Source: Pelobates cultripes
Lineage: Eukaryota > Chordata > Amphibia > Anura > Pelobatidae
Direction of reading: 5' to 3'
Length of the DNA stretch: 64,000 nucleotides
NCBI GenBank assembly: GCA_933207985.1
Contig: OW240918.1
Location: 110,876,887 to 110,940,886 of the forward strand
In this document: piece after piece, positions 1 to 11,936 of the stretch
Position numbering within the stretch: position 1 is the stretch's first letter
How the letters are laid out: every line of letters starts with the position of its first letter
Translations under genes and position numbers: made by a program
The notes under the pieces: generated by a model
The model's database searches: none
What the model was told of the DNA's origin: nothing
What the model saw: the letters and a program-made list of their open reading frames with translations, nothing else

Positions 1-252
1 ATAAGACTCACTTAATTAATACTCCTGCAGACCAATCCTGGTCACCTGTGGAGTCAGCATGGAATTTAGCTCAGGAATTCAGGAGGTTTGGGAAGGCCAC
101 CCAGAAACACAAACACTGCTTTGACGGTCCTTTAGAATCCCCCAGCTGTGCTAAATCACATAAGGTGGGGAAGGACCAAGACCAAAACAAAATGTCTGTC
201 TCACACAAAACCCAAAGAGTCTAATTAATCACTTAAAAGAACCCCTGCTGGT

Positions 253-935
253 GAGGAAGACAGTCGAGCTCAGAAGGCCATTCACAGGAGCAAACCTGAC
301 TCCTATAAAATCTCCTCGAATGATGACTCACCTTCAAGCTCAGAAGATGAAAAATCTGAATCTGATTCTGTCTCAACTTATTCATCTGTTTCTGAGGCAC
401 CTGAGCTTCTCTCTAAATCTGATGAAGAGAATATTATAATGGATGTCAGTGGGAAACCATTATTTGTACCAGACCATATTAAGCACCCTAGGTCAGCTGA
501 ATGGGTCTCGAAGGCTCATGTAGCCAAATATCTTGAATGCTGGTGGAGGAAACCCCTTGATTAAGCGGCTGGAAATAAGCTAAGAACTGAATGCCCTACA
601 CCAACTTTGTCTAAGAAAGTCGCACAGACCCTTGATCTAGATTCCACTATTGAGCAATTTTTAACAAAATCATGAAAGAACCCAAGTAAAGGACTTGACA
701 GATCACTAAAATCTTGTAAAGATAAATAATGGACATTTCTGGGCCTGTGGCAAAAATGTTTGAGACTTTAGAACAAGCCGCAGCTTCTGGAATACCTCCC
801 AGCATTAATATTTTGAGATGTTGTACCCAACGCATTGTATGCTTTTTGAGGAATGCTAACGCAGCTTTAACCAGCGAACGCCGCATGTCTATTTTAATGA
901 AAAAAAACAAGATATACCTAAAAGCAAAAAACTGA
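253..935 (+). pseudogene. DIRS gag-like protein remnant
   Basis: Read in the frame starting at 253, an acidic, serine-rich segment leads into a region with motifs such as HPRSAEW and RKPLD, then KLRTECP and KGLDRSLKSC, which resemble vertebrate DIRS gag proteins as I remember them. A stop at about 562 and later frame changes break it. The stretch 729-935 continues the homology in another frame, with NANAALTSERR near its end. The function in an intact element would be a nucleocapsid-like protein. The family match is from recognition, not alignment. Confidence 0.6.
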
Positions 936-1483
936 GAAAGAAAAACTCATAGGGTAATAACATAAATGATAGTAAACCCCAGAATTCAAGGTTGCACTCA
1001 CAGAGTAGCAGAAAATGTCGGGCTCATCAATAATCTGTAGATTCCAACAGCTCCAGCAGTATTCAGATGTCCAATGTTTCATGCAAAAAGAATGAAAGGG
1101 AACACTGATATAAAGTTTGAACATACGCTTTAATGGTTACACTTACAGAACCCTATTGTTAATAACCCCTCTCTGGCCATCACAGCCTTGGTTCCCTCAG
1201 CTTCTCAGCATGTTGATAGATTACCCATGACTCATACAGATGCGTCGGGATGCTCTTCACAAACTGGATGGAAATCTTCATCCTCTAGTTATATCAGGCC
1301 AACTACAAATCTCATAGTGAATTTTCAAACTCAACTAGAGACATTCTCTCAGAAGCATGAGCACCAGGTACCAGTGCAAATACAGATAAGTCTGCAAAAT
1401 GTGGCATAATTGATGCATGGAATGGGCTGTGGATCCCGTACATTCAGATTTAGCAAACATTTAAAAAAAATTGTCAGCCTCAT

Positions 1484-2185
1484 TTCACTTATCGCACCAT
1501 TAATGTCTATCGACGGCTATCTCAGCAAATCAAGAACCTATTGAATTTTTTTCCTGTGGGCAAATATCCCTTAGTTTGCAGACTTATTAAGGGTATCATC
1601 CATGCCCTAAATATCATTCTACTTGGGATGTTACTCTGGTACTCCAGTTAATAGAATTGTGGGGTGACAATAACTCATCCTTAAAATTGCTTTCGTTTAA
1701 GCTTACCACATTACTATGCCTCATTTAATTTAAAAGAGTTTCTGATGTTAGGGCTTTAGAACTAAATAATAGACAATATACTCCTGATGGTGTTAATTTC
1801 TCTATTGTTAGACGTACCAAAACTAATCTCCGCTCTATGTATCATTTTTCTTCTATGTGTTGTCAATTGTCTTCAAACATATGAGCTTAAAACCTCAGCT
1901 ATAAGAAATTCGAATTTCTCTCAATTGCTATTCTATTTTCATAAACCTTTTCTGCCTGTCTCCTCTACATCTTTAGCCAGATGGGTAAGACAAACTATGT
2001 CTATGGCAGGTATTGATATTTCAGTGTTTGGAGCTCACTCTTCAAGAGGAGTGATGACTACTAAAGTGTTTCAAGCAGGAGGCTCTTTATCAGATCTGTT
2101 AACAACTGCAGATTGGTCTTCAGAATCTACATTTAAACAGTTTTATTTTAGACCTAGCATGCATGTTTCAAAAATAATTTTGTAA
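1484..2185 (+). pseudogene. DIRS tyrosine recombinase (integrase) remnant
   Basis: The N-terminal part reads YRTINVYRRLSQQIKN and FFPVGKYPLVCRLIKGI. After a frameshift near 1600 come TWDVTLVL and LSFKLTTLLCL. The C-terminal 132-aa open stretch (1787-2185) holds the catalytic block GAHSSRG, which supplies His and Arg of the HxxR box, then ADWSSESTFKQFYFRP with the presumed nucleophilic Tyr. DIRS elements use this enzyme in place of a DDE integrase. At least one frameshift and several stops make this copy inactive. The catalytic end is the best preserved part. Confidence 0.8.
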
Positions 2186-2237
2186 TATCTCAAGTATGTA
2201 TTTGATATATATTTATATGATTATTCAGCTTTTAACA

Positions 2238-2563
2238 TGCATAATATGAGCCTCCTGTCTTGCTAGAAAATTCAAGATTTTCCTAGTCTTGACGTCAGAA
2301 AATATAGGTTTTGTAAAAGACATGAGGTGAGTCTTATCCCTCCCATTAACCCACCCTGTTCTTTATGTTTCAGCTTAATCCTGATTGGCTACTGAGTGTA
2401 CAATCTCAGTTACTCTGTTTTTTGTCTTTTATTCACTAAACTTTATTGAAAAAAATTCTTTGCTGCTGGAGTTAAGTAAAGAAAGTTAATGCATAATACT
2501 CGCCTCCTGTCTTTAATAAAATCTATAATCTATATTTTCTGACATCAAAACTAGGAAAATCTT
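2238..2563. repeat. DIRS terminal block with direct and inverted segments
   Basis: A 24-base segment at 2238-2262 (TGCATAATATGAGCCTCC at its start) recurs directly at 2490-2513. Just inside, 2274-2305 (core CCTAGTCTTGACGTCAGAAA) is the near-perfect reverse complement of 2531-2563. The mixture of direct and inverted terminal pieces matches the complementary termini of DIRS elements, which template a circular intermediate. It directly follows the recombinase frame. Confidence 0.65.
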
Positions 2564-2787
2564 AAATTGTATTTATAGACACCATTTTTACAGATGAAAT
2601 ATATAGAAAATATACTAACCTCCAATAAAAACAAGAAGTCTTCTTCAATGTGAGGGGCTATTCACAAGGCTCGGCAATATCCCCATCTGAAGTGGCTAAT
2701 TACATCTGCAAGGTTTAACCCTGAGAAACAGGTGTTAACTCCAATGCAGAAGTAATAGGTTTTCTGGCATGCTATTAACGACTTAGG

Positions 2788-3482
2788 GCTCACTTGTTTT
2801 TGAGATGCAGTTCACTGGTGACCAAGTTTATTTTTGGACGTTCTTACCAGGTTATTCACTAAAGTGAAAAAAATTCAAAGTGAATGTTAAAGACCAAAGT
2901 AGCTGATTTGGAAGCATAGCTGACTTCGAGAATGGTTACAGTGTTAGAACTATAAGCACCTTCTTTTCAAAGAAAAGGCAGTGTTTACATTGCTGGCTAG
3001 TAACACCTCTAGTGGCAGTCACTCAGACGTTCAGAGTCTCCATGCTCTGCTTCAATGCATCTCTATGGTTGGTGAAAAGTGGTGTTTTGCCGCGCAGGCA
3101 CAATAGCCTTCCAATGCTTTCTTATGGCATAGGATTGGCTGAGATTATCAAGATTGATGAGCTCAGACATGGAGTTGGGGACTGTCGGGGCCAGCCGTGG
3201 CAATTTATCCACAGAGAGGTGGACAGGGAACACTAAAAACCAGTCCAGCAATATAGTGTTAGGAATACATGTCTGTATTCCTGACACCATACTGTTCCTT
3301 TAATGTTTGGATGTTATGGGATAAATATAGCAATAAAAGAGAAAATGAAGGAATTAAAGCCAAGCTTTTGCAAAATTTGATATGTTGAGCTCACTTTTTT
3401 TTGAGATGCGGTTCATTGGTGACCAAGTTTATTTTTGGGCGTTCTTACCAGGTTATTCACTAAAGTGAGAATTCAAAGTGAA
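2788..3482 (+). repeat. Pair of 95-bp direct repeats flanking a MITE fragment
   Basis: The segment 2788-2884 (starting GCTCACTTGTTTTTGAGATG) recurs at 3389-3482 with few differences and ends in the same CAAAGTGAA. Between them lies a sequence ending in a TTAA-type MITE terminus. The arrangement looks like a segmental duplication or the termini of an unrecognised element. I cannot assign a family. Confidence 0.55.
2985..3303. mobile_element. TTAA-target MITE fragment (piggyBac-like)
   Basis: The right end at 3245-3303 has a hairpin with 9-base arms (AGGAATACA / TGTATTCCT, 3261-3282) followed by GTTCCTTTAA. The same end design occurs at 16050-16104 and at 20790-20850. The left terminus is not clear. 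Known TTAA-flanked MITEs are mobilised by piggyBac or Kolobok transposases; which one applies here is inference. Confidence 0.5.
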
Positions 3483-4540
3483 GTACAATAGCGGCAGTAA
3501 AACAGTAGCTTGTGCAAAAAAATGTGTTTCACTGTGATAGCTTCCTCAGGTAGCAGTGTAGAATTTGATATACAGTCTTCCATATTTATAAATCCTTAAT
3601 TAGCAATCATGTGGCCATAGTCCAACCTATTGCAAATATCTCCTGATGTAATCAGGTGTTAAGGAAATATATTTTTATAACAAGATGATGCATTACAGAG
3701 AATTAACTTTCAGTTTTAATCTATACATAGATGACACCCTTATATCTATGTTCGTGTTTAGTTCAAAATTACTGTGATCACAAATGTGACAATTGTGTTT
3801 ACATTAGCGTGAATGAATTGAGTTCAAATACAATCCCAAGCCTTAAACCAGTTTTAATGGTTTTATTAAAGTTTTGCTGTAAACACTTGTACTAAATTGC
3901 AGGGTTTTTTTAAATTTTTTTACTTGTTTTAAAATTTCACTCATAACAGAATTTCTCCCAACACTAGTCAGTTTTGTAGTCAGGCATTATTGTAGTGTTC
4001 TGTTGTTACAACAACACTCCTGCTCTATAATTTAATTTTTGATTTCAATGGCATCTTTCATTCTCTGTGTATGGATTTTTACTTCAAAGTGATTCCTGGC
4101 CTAATCGTACCCTGTAAAGTATCTCAGCCAATTTCATTCATCTGTACTTATGAAAAGTCAAGTATACTCTTGAATGTAACAAAGCAAAATAAGAAAGGTG
4201 TGTACATGATTCTTTCACCAAATATATGTGTATTTTCATAGACATGTTATACGTTTTAAAATGCGACAAATGGCACAAAATATAAGAGTTTTGACATATA
4301 AAAGAACATAAGTAGGAAATAGATATGTGGACACATATATCACATATAGGGTGCACAGAAAATACTGTTTTATGATCGCAAGAATACCAAGAAAAATCAG
4401 AAAATGATTTGTGAAAACCAAGACCTTAATTTCATATCAGCTTATCATGTGTGCCGGATGTTTATAGTCTTCTGATAAGACTTTTATCAGTTTAAATCAA
4501 TCTAATTACTGCCACAAAGTGGACAAATATCACATCAAAT
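3483..4540. other. AT-rich unassigned sequence
   Basis: No open frame with recognisable similarity and no clear repeat. Short open stretches at 4138-4421 are low-complexity minus-strand translations with no domain. Confidence 0.6.
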
Positions 4541-4548
4541 ATTATTAA

Positions 4549-4903
4549 TAGTGATGTCCCGAATGGTTCGCCGAACAGTTCGCGAACGGTTCGCCACGGA
4601 CTCATCATTGAGTAAACTTTGACCCTGTACCTCACAGTCAGCAGACACATTCCAGCCAATCAGCAGCAGACCTTCCCTCCCAGACCCTCCCACCTCCTGG
4701 ACAGCATCCATTTTACATTCATTGTGAAGCTGCATTCTTAGTGAGCTGTCCAGGAGGTGGGAGGGTCTGGGAGGGAGGGTCTGCTGCTATTTGGCTGGAA
4801 TGTGTCTGCTGACTGTGAGGTACAGGGTCAAAGTTTACTCAAGGATGAGTCCGTGGTGAACCATTCGTGGCGAACCGTTCGCGAACCGATCGCGACATCA
4901 CTA
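4549..4903. mobile_element. Complete hAT-type palindromic MITE
   Basis: The ends are TAGTGATGTCCCGAA and its near reverse complement closing in CGACATCACTA. The element folds almost end to end on itself: the left segment CACAGTCAGCAGACACATTC at 4632-4651 has its complement near 4797-4816. The 8-base flanks ATTATTAA (4541-4548) and ATTATTCA (4904-4911) differ at one base, as expected for an aged 8-bp hAT target duplication. It has no coding capacity. Partial copies of the same family lie at 16752-16843 and 42885-43114. Confidence 0.85.
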
Positions 4904-5089
4904 ATTATTCATTTTCAAAAATATTGAGAATATTGAACGTTGATTATATAATTTACATTGCAATTATCAGATTGTGATTCAGTACCATTTATTGAGGACA
5001 GAATCCTTTATAGAAGCTGTTCCAAAAGCGTATAAAGGTCAACATGACCCGTACAGTAGTAGAAAAAAGGTCATACACTTCACTGAGGC

Positions 5090-5774
5090 CCCGACTCTGC
5101 ATGCCACGAAACAGTGAGCAGCCATTTTTAAAAATTATTTTATATTTTTTTTAACTATCTTTATCTATATGGATATATATAATTGCATTCTAAGTGTATT
5201 TTGATATACATTTATATATTAATATCAAAATACAGTTAGAATAAATTTACACGCGCACACACACACAAATTAATATAATTTTCATTTGTTTTATTTATAT
5301 ATCATTTTTTTATGTATATTTTTATTGCGGCCATGCGATTGTGAAGTCATTGCGATCACAAGTTCCTGAAGGGCCGGATTAGCTGCAGAAGGACTGCCTG
5401 GGTTGTTAGGCAGTCCCTCTGAATCAGACTGCCATGAATCGCTGCACTAAGTAAGTATGTGGAAATTTGCAGGGCATACCATGCATGGCGGCATGGTACA
5501 TCCGCTGACGTTAAAAGACTGTGCAATAAGGGAAGTTTAAACATTAGATGTCTCTTTGCAGGTAGTGTCACATGCATTGAGGTGTGACTAGGACTGCATA
5601 AACCATGATTTAGGTCTACATATAGGATGTTAGATGAAAGCTCTCTGTCATTAAAAATTGATTTTTAATATGAATGTGGGCACTTATATTACAGTGGAAC
5701 ATAAATATAGCCCATACTCAAGGTTTTGTTTTGGTTCAGAACATGGACAATTGCCTCAGTCGTTAAGGGGTTAA
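5090..5774. mobile_element. Fragment of a TTAA-flanked repeat family
   Basis: The AT-rich stretch around 5150-5300 contains TTCTAAGTGTATTTTGATAT, which also occurs at 17817-17835 in the repeat at 16942-18340. The right end TCGTTAAGGGGTTAA (to 5774) matches the terminus of the complete element at 26041-29765. The left end is not resolved. Confidence 0.45.
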
Positions 5775-7669
5775 TGGCAGACGGCTAGCTTGTAAGCAAG
5801 TATAATATCACACAGGAATGTTGCTATACAAAAATTCATTTACGCCACAGACTTATGAAACAGTAACGCTGTTGACTACAAGACCTTAAAGGACTTTGTA
5901 CAGCATTATTTGAGAAGCAGAGACAACACCTTGTCCTTGACATTGAATTCATTAAAACCATTATGTATCTTGCAGCCATATGCTCTACTGGAGTTTAAAA
6001 ATACATTGAGTAATTAAAAATGCTTGCAGAATGCCTCCAATAATGCTTTCACCCCATGTAGCAACCTACAAATGTTATGTTTTCTAAGCCAAATTTATCA
6101 TCATCATATACACTACACTGACAGACTGATTGTCGACTAGGGTGTAGTATGTAGAAATAATGACTGTCCCTCAGACAGATAGATGAACCACTTAATAGGC
6201 AGAAAACCCAACAGGCATGGTACATATTTTTTATTTGTATCTTAGAACCTGTTGTGGCTCAATGTAACTCAGCTCTCACAGATGTCCTACTGCTTTAGGT
6301 TGTGTAAGTGAGTAAGCCCCCATTTCGTTTCAATAATTCCCTTATCACAAATTCATCATCCAACTTTATTTTCACCTATTTTAGAAGGTCCCCTTCCTTT
6401 TTATCTCTAGCCTCCTGTTTAATTTCCTACCGCTCCTTCTCCCATATCTAATTTCTATCGCTTTATAAAATATAGAGCAACTTGCTTATATCACTTGCAC
6501 CTCCTCATTTCATCCCCAGCACTCTACATTTTATCTTGTGCCCTCCTATTGCATTGCCAGATTGCCAGACCATCTATTTCATCATTACCTGCTCCACTTC
6601 CTCTCCAGTTCTCCATCTATCACTCTCAGCCATCACCTATCTCCCATGCCCAATGTTATGTGCAGTCCTTAAGTTTATCTCCTGTCCACCCTCCAATTTG
6701 ACATCCAAATTATTGACTTGCACTTTTCCAACATGTCCACAATTAAAGGTGGGGCGAATATGAGATTAACATAATGTCCCATTAAAATAAAATCTAATCT
6801 AACGGAAAAACAATATCACAATCACACATGTTGTTTAGAAACACATATAGCTTTACCTGGATTGTTAAACATTTTTGGGATTACCAGTAAACATTGGATT
6901 CTGGATTGTGAGGGTGTTGAAAAACAAAACATACAATACCTGCTGAAGCCCATAAATAATTTTTTCATAGAACTAAGCACAAACAAGATTGTGAAGGTAG
7001 AAAACTAGAAGAAGTGTGCTTATTATAAATAAATATTATTTGATAATAGCAGCTGTAACACTCTGTGGATTCTCCTCAATCCCAAAGTAATAAAACAGAT
7101 CAAAAACATACTCAATGTTTAGGTGATAAACACCACCAAAAACAAAAAGTGCGAATGAGTGTATGGAACTTTTCTCATGATGCTTAGGTTTGATGTTCCG
7201 AAAATGATGTATCGGGATACCACCTAGCACATCACATCTGGTCCTCGATTCATCTTGTGAAGTCCATATTCATACACTTATATTTAGCGTGACAATTCGT
7301 CATTGCCAAATGATATAATACCAACTCCTAGCTCCACAAGTCTTTTTGCTCAGCACTGGGTGTAAAAATAACTCAATAAAAAAGCAAAAAATTTACAAAA
7401 TATACAAATTTAAGAGTAAATGTAATTAAAAGAAATAAAAACTGGTTGAGAAATTACACATGAAATATTAATAACCCAATAATACATTTATTTTAAAAGT
7501 ATAGAAATATTTATTTGTAAATACTATTCATTAATAAATAAAAAATTATTTGAGATACATTTCATAGATAAAAAAAACATTCTTAAAAATGTATACATAA
7601 AATATTCAAGAATAAATCCCCCAAATAATTAACTAATAAATGGTTAAAAATGGACTCTTAAAAAATGAA
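5775..7669. other. Unassigned, AT-rich with a pyrimidine-rich patch
   Basis: The interval contains a C/T-rich stretch at about 6380-6730 whose open frames are low-complexity, and very AT-rich sequence at 7380-7660. I see no gene, RNA or bounded mobile element. Confidence 0.55.
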
Positions 7670-8460
7670 AGGGGGGAGGAGGCTGACCTTCAACATGCTC
7701 AGACACATGGTGCACAAGCTCCTGACTAATTAGCCAATTTGGGGGTGCTTATCTTGGCAAACAAGCTACTATACTTGCAATCTGGTCCAAATATACCCCT
7801 ACTTTTGGACTGGCAGGGGATATCCAGGTCTCCACTGAAACTCATCAATCAGATTTTGCTGCACCTGGCCTGTGCCTCACTTTACACTCAGTCAGCACTA
7901 GGTCCACATCGACCACACCAGATGGAGTCCACTACCCCCCGAGGCCTGGACTCATCTTGGCAGCCTCGTTGCAGCATTGATGTTTCAGCTGCATCTGGAG
8001 GAGATTTTCCAGGCCTTCTGACAAAAGCTGTGGGACCGCACTTGTGTCTCTGTCCCTGAGCCATGGGAGGAGAAGCATTGTACCGAAGAAGAGAGGATCC
8101 CCTCAGGGTTGCCCATGTGTTACCCTACCTGGGCTGAGAGTCTTACGAGGTATTGCCTCGCCGCATCGACCACGGCAGATGAAGATCAACCGAAGACAGC
8201 AAAATCTACCACCTCGATCTTCTGGCTGACCCCGAAAGGGGGATAGACTTGGCACCTCAGAGTCTCCAAATCTGTGGTATAAGATGCTAGCTCTCCTACA
8301 AGCTCGGGCCTGTAGGGAATCCCTGATCTATCATAATGCTGACTACCTGTTCTCCCTTCGACGTGTACCAACCTTGCCACTGGTGGGGATCGCTTGAACT
8401 GAGCTTTGGGTCAACTTTGTGAGATTTGCAAGCATTTCTGTTGGTGGATGCAATGTAACA
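7670..8460 (+). other. GC-richer unique stretch with two short open frames
   Basis: This stretch is noticeably richer in G+C than its surroundings and holds overlapping open frames at 7739-8059 (106 aa) and 8044-8229 (61 aa). Neither shows a recognisable domain. It could be the 5' part of a retroelement or a unique segment. No splice or promoter evidence supports a gene. Confidence 0.35.
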
Positions 8461-8806
8461 AAGCATATTATTAAGAAACCAGTGTTTACAATTTTTTTTA
8501 TTGTTTTTCTTATGTTTTCACTATAGTCTCCTACCCTTTATATCATAAGGTGCAGTGAAGCAGAAGGTTTTGTGACTTCAGTGGATTCATATGTGTTTAA
8601 CTGTATTTTGCATACTTTGTACCCATATAAGCTATATGAGCAGGTTTCTGGCCACTACTGCCTTAGCTGAACTTTGCTGTGCACTGGACTCCCATATTAC
8701 TATTATTGAGCACTTTGAGGTGGTACCTAGCTTTAGACACCAGTTGTTTTTGCGTGATTTTTTTCACTCTTAACTTTTGCTGTCTAATAACACAGAGTTG
8801 ATCTAG

Positions 8807-8986
8807 CTAAAATTTGTAAATCATATGGATCACTTGTGTGTGTTTTTTCAAAGGAAAGAGAGCGACATTGTGTTTTTCAAATCCATTCTTCATATTTCTT
8901 ACATGTTCCTCAATTCTTTTATGAAAGGGGCGTTTTGTTCTACCTATATAATAAAGCTGACAGGTAAAATATAGGAGGTAGATAAC
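8807..8986 (-). pseudogene. PLE GIY-YIG endonuclease fragment
   Basis: The translation DVIYLLYFTCQLYYIGRTKR followed by KRIEEHVRNMKNG matches the GIY-YIG core of PLEs: the (G/D)VIY strand, a spacer, YIG, then Arg and EH. The Gly of GIY is Asp here. In PLEs this domain nicks the target DNA to prime reverse transcription. The frame ends soon afterwards, so the C-terminal part is lost. Confidence 0.7.
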
Positions 8987-9799
8987 ATCCTTAAAATGAC
9001 AGGTTATCATTTTTATATATATATATTTATATATATATATATATAAATTTATTGTGTGGATTTTCAAAGGTTTTCAAATGTCTTTTATTACTATTTGTGG
9101 TTCTACAAGCTAAACAAGAGCCACAACCAGATAATCTGTCTATATGTAGCAAAGTGTATTGTTTATTTTACCTAACATGGTTATGTGCCAGTGTTTTCTT
9201 TAAATTGGGGACCCCTCGGCATGTAATTATTGTTTTTTGTTTTTTCTTTTAAACTATGTACAATAGCATTGCTCCTTAAGATTGGACGGAATTTACGAAG
9301 AATTGTTTTTAATTTGATGGCTATTTTGATTAAAACTACAAATAAAAAGCATCTTGGAGTTATCATTTTGTCTTTTTGGTTTATATGACAATAGGGACTC
9401 TCTGTCTAAACGTGTTACCTCCCTAATAGTTTCTTCTAGTATTGCAATATTGTACGAGTTATTTTGAAAATTACCTTTAATCTTAGTGGCCTGTGTGCTG
9501 AAGGAGTCAAGATTTGTACAGTTTCTCAGTGCTTGGAGAAACTGTACAGATTTTTACGTTCCTCAGCCAGGGTGAAAAATGGCAACTATCTAACTTAATA
9601 TAATTATTTATATCAACTGACTTTATATCATACAATCTTGTATAGAAATATTAAGATCCAAAAAAGTTTAACTTTTATAATTAAAATTTACAGTAAGTAT
9701 CGTAACCTAATTATTTGAGTTTAAATAATCTAAAAATTCATAAAGGCTTTTCTTGGAGACTCTCCATATAAAAAATTAGTAATTTGTGTACCATCAACA

Positions 9800-10226
9800 G
9801 AAAATCAGATTCGTCACTCAGCCATGCCCCTGAAAAAAATAATAGATGTTCCCAATATGCCATAAAAAGATTGGCATAGCTGGGTGCAAACCTGGTTCCC
9901 TTCACATTGGCCCATATTTACCTTCCATAATATAATCTATCTGGGATTGGGGTATTTCTGCAATTCCTTTAAGAAAAACTCTGTGGTGTTGCATCTTTTA
10001 CTGTGAGAATTATGGTATAGAGAGAACTGACATCAGTCAACACCAGAAAAGAATCTGGTTCCCACATTATTTCCTGTAGGTCTTGTAGAATGTTTAAAGT
10101 GTCCTTCAGATAACGTGGACATTGTTGTACTATTGGTTGAAGGCATAAATTAATATAGTTGGCTACTATACTGGAAATTGATCCTATTCCAGAGACTAGT
10201 GGTCCTCCTAGGGTCTTTATGTACAT
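9800..10226 (-). pseudogene. PLE reverse transcriptase fragment
   Basis: The first open stretch (10226-9969, 85 aa) carries GGPLVSGIGSISS, corresponding to the conserved GRPIVSGIGS motif of PLE RTs, then WEPDSFLVLTDVSSLYT, the region of the first catalytic Asp. Further on, at about 9920-9800 in another frame, F-A-P-S-Y-A-N-L-F precedes the palm. The YxDD region itself is not clear here. It is non-functional because of frameshifts. Confidence 0.7.
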
Positions 10227-10261
10227 TACATAAGTGCTAAAAAAAAACTAAAAAAAAAACC

Positions 10262-11936
10262 CTGGAATTTTGGGGGAGAGGAGCTAGCGCCCAAACGAAG
10301 CAGTCGCATGTCCGCAGTGCTCCGATGGCTAAAACTGAGTTTTTTCCGACCATTGAGCCGTAGAACGAGCAGACTCACTGGCCAGACTCCCACCCAGTGC
10401 CCCACTAGATATGGGACGCAAAAAAAAAAAAATGAGGTCCGACCGGCCCGGATTCAATGCAGATATGTTCCAGGGGTATGTTCCGGGGCCGCATGGTGCG
10501 ACTAAGATGGTGGCAGATCTCGATGATCTAGATAAGTTCTCCAACACCTCGGATGACCCCCCTCTGCAAAGTAAGCAGGTCCTGATTTACCAAGGTCCTC
10601 CCAAACCCTCTAAATCCCCTCAACAGTCGGAAGGAACTTCTCCCCCTATCACTACTGCCATCCTCATTAGCCTCCTGGCAGACCTCAGACAAAACCTGTC
10701 AGCTGAAATTACTCAGGTACAAGAGGATGTTAGGGGCTTTACTGCCCAAATGGCTGCAGTGGAGAAGGCCTCAGAAGAACACTCTACTCACATTACTGAT
10801 TTAAAAAGACAGATGGGAAAAATCCCCTCTACCCAGATTAACTACAAACTCCAACTGGCAGCCCTGGAAGACAGGAGACGGTGGAAGCATCTGAAGGTCA
10901 GAGGCATCAAAGAGAGCATCACTCTAGCTGAACTGCCACATTTCCTCCGCAGGCTGTTTATGGCCCTACTGCCTCCCAGACAGGCAAAGAGCTTACAGAT
11001 AGATGGCATGTTCTGCCTGTCCACACTTCAGTCCAGCCAGGTCTCACACGCTGACGACCTTCTTGTAAAGTTTTGGACGGAACAAGATAAAACTACCTTC
11101 ATGCAGGCAATTTTGGGTAAGACCCCATTTTGCTTTGAAGAGATGGACCTCACCTTCTTTGCTGACTTCTCATGCTCCATACTACAGTGGCGGAAATCAC
11201 TACTACGTTTGACGGCGACATTATCATCTCATGGCATGAGATACAGATCGGGCTACCCATTCTCTCTTTTTGTACACCACAACACCACCGAACACAAGGT
11301 CACCGACGCCTTGGAGATTGGTGCAGTCCTATCACCTTGGGACATCATGGCCTACTCCCACTGCTTGGGATCCAGCCAACATCGTCCCATGTACCCCAAC
11401 AGCTGGCGGCACAAGAAGTGTAACGGTCACCTGAGTTTAGCTGCCCAAGTGAGCAGGTCCCGCTATTCAGGGGTTGCCTCTCTTACCTGTAATTTTGTTA
11501 TGAAACCTTCATTTTTTATCTTTTTCTTTGTCCTTATGCCATGTTTTCATGACCTGTATCGGTCGAACCGTTTACAACCCAGTTAAGCTAGCTCAAAAGC
11601 TAACATTCCCCCTCCCCCAGCTCCGATCCCTCTAACGTACACACAAGTCTAATTATGGTGCTGCATATCTTTATTCACTATAGAAAATAGTACAATACAA
11701 ATTTTCTATTTGCATTTTGGAGGTTTAGCACTGTCAGGAACCCTAGTTCATTGTTCACTATGTTCACTATGTTTACAGTTATGATAAAGCCAGTATCTTC
11801 TATATTAACACATTAAAAAAAACACAGTCAGACGACAACCCAAATGTTGATGTGACGTATTGCTTGATCCTTTCAATGCCAAAGTATGGTAATTCTGATC
11901 TACACTATGTATCTCTGACTGTGACATAAATAAAGA

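Larger units (their letters stand above)
1..2565 (+). mobile_element. DIRS-like tyrosine-recombinase retrotransposon, degenerate
   Basis: A gag-like region (253-935) is followed by a tyrosine recombinase (1484-2185) and then by a terminal block with inverted complementary segments (2238-2563). This order fits the DIRS order, in which gag precedes RT/RNase H and the recombinase and the ends carry inverted or complementary repeats. The RT/RNase H section expected between gag and recombinase is not recognisable. Only about 550 bases (936-1483) separate them, so most of pol has been deleted. Stops and frameshifts are frequent. The true left end may lie outside the window. Confidence 0.72.
8807..10232 (-). 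mobile_element. Penelope-like element remnant
   Basis: Read on the minus strand, RT segments (10226 down to about 9800) are followed by sequence with no clear match and then by a GIY-YIG endonuclease remnant (8986-8807). This is the PLE order, RT before GIY-YIG. Stops, frameshifts and a diverged centre show it is old. A (TA)n tract at about 9015-9045 interrupts its distal part. Confidence 0.7.

Noticed and set aside
7739..8229. Possible gene of two overlapping frames (106 and 61 aa)
   Set aside because: No recognisable domain, promoter or splice evidence; kept only as an unassigned GC-richer stretch.
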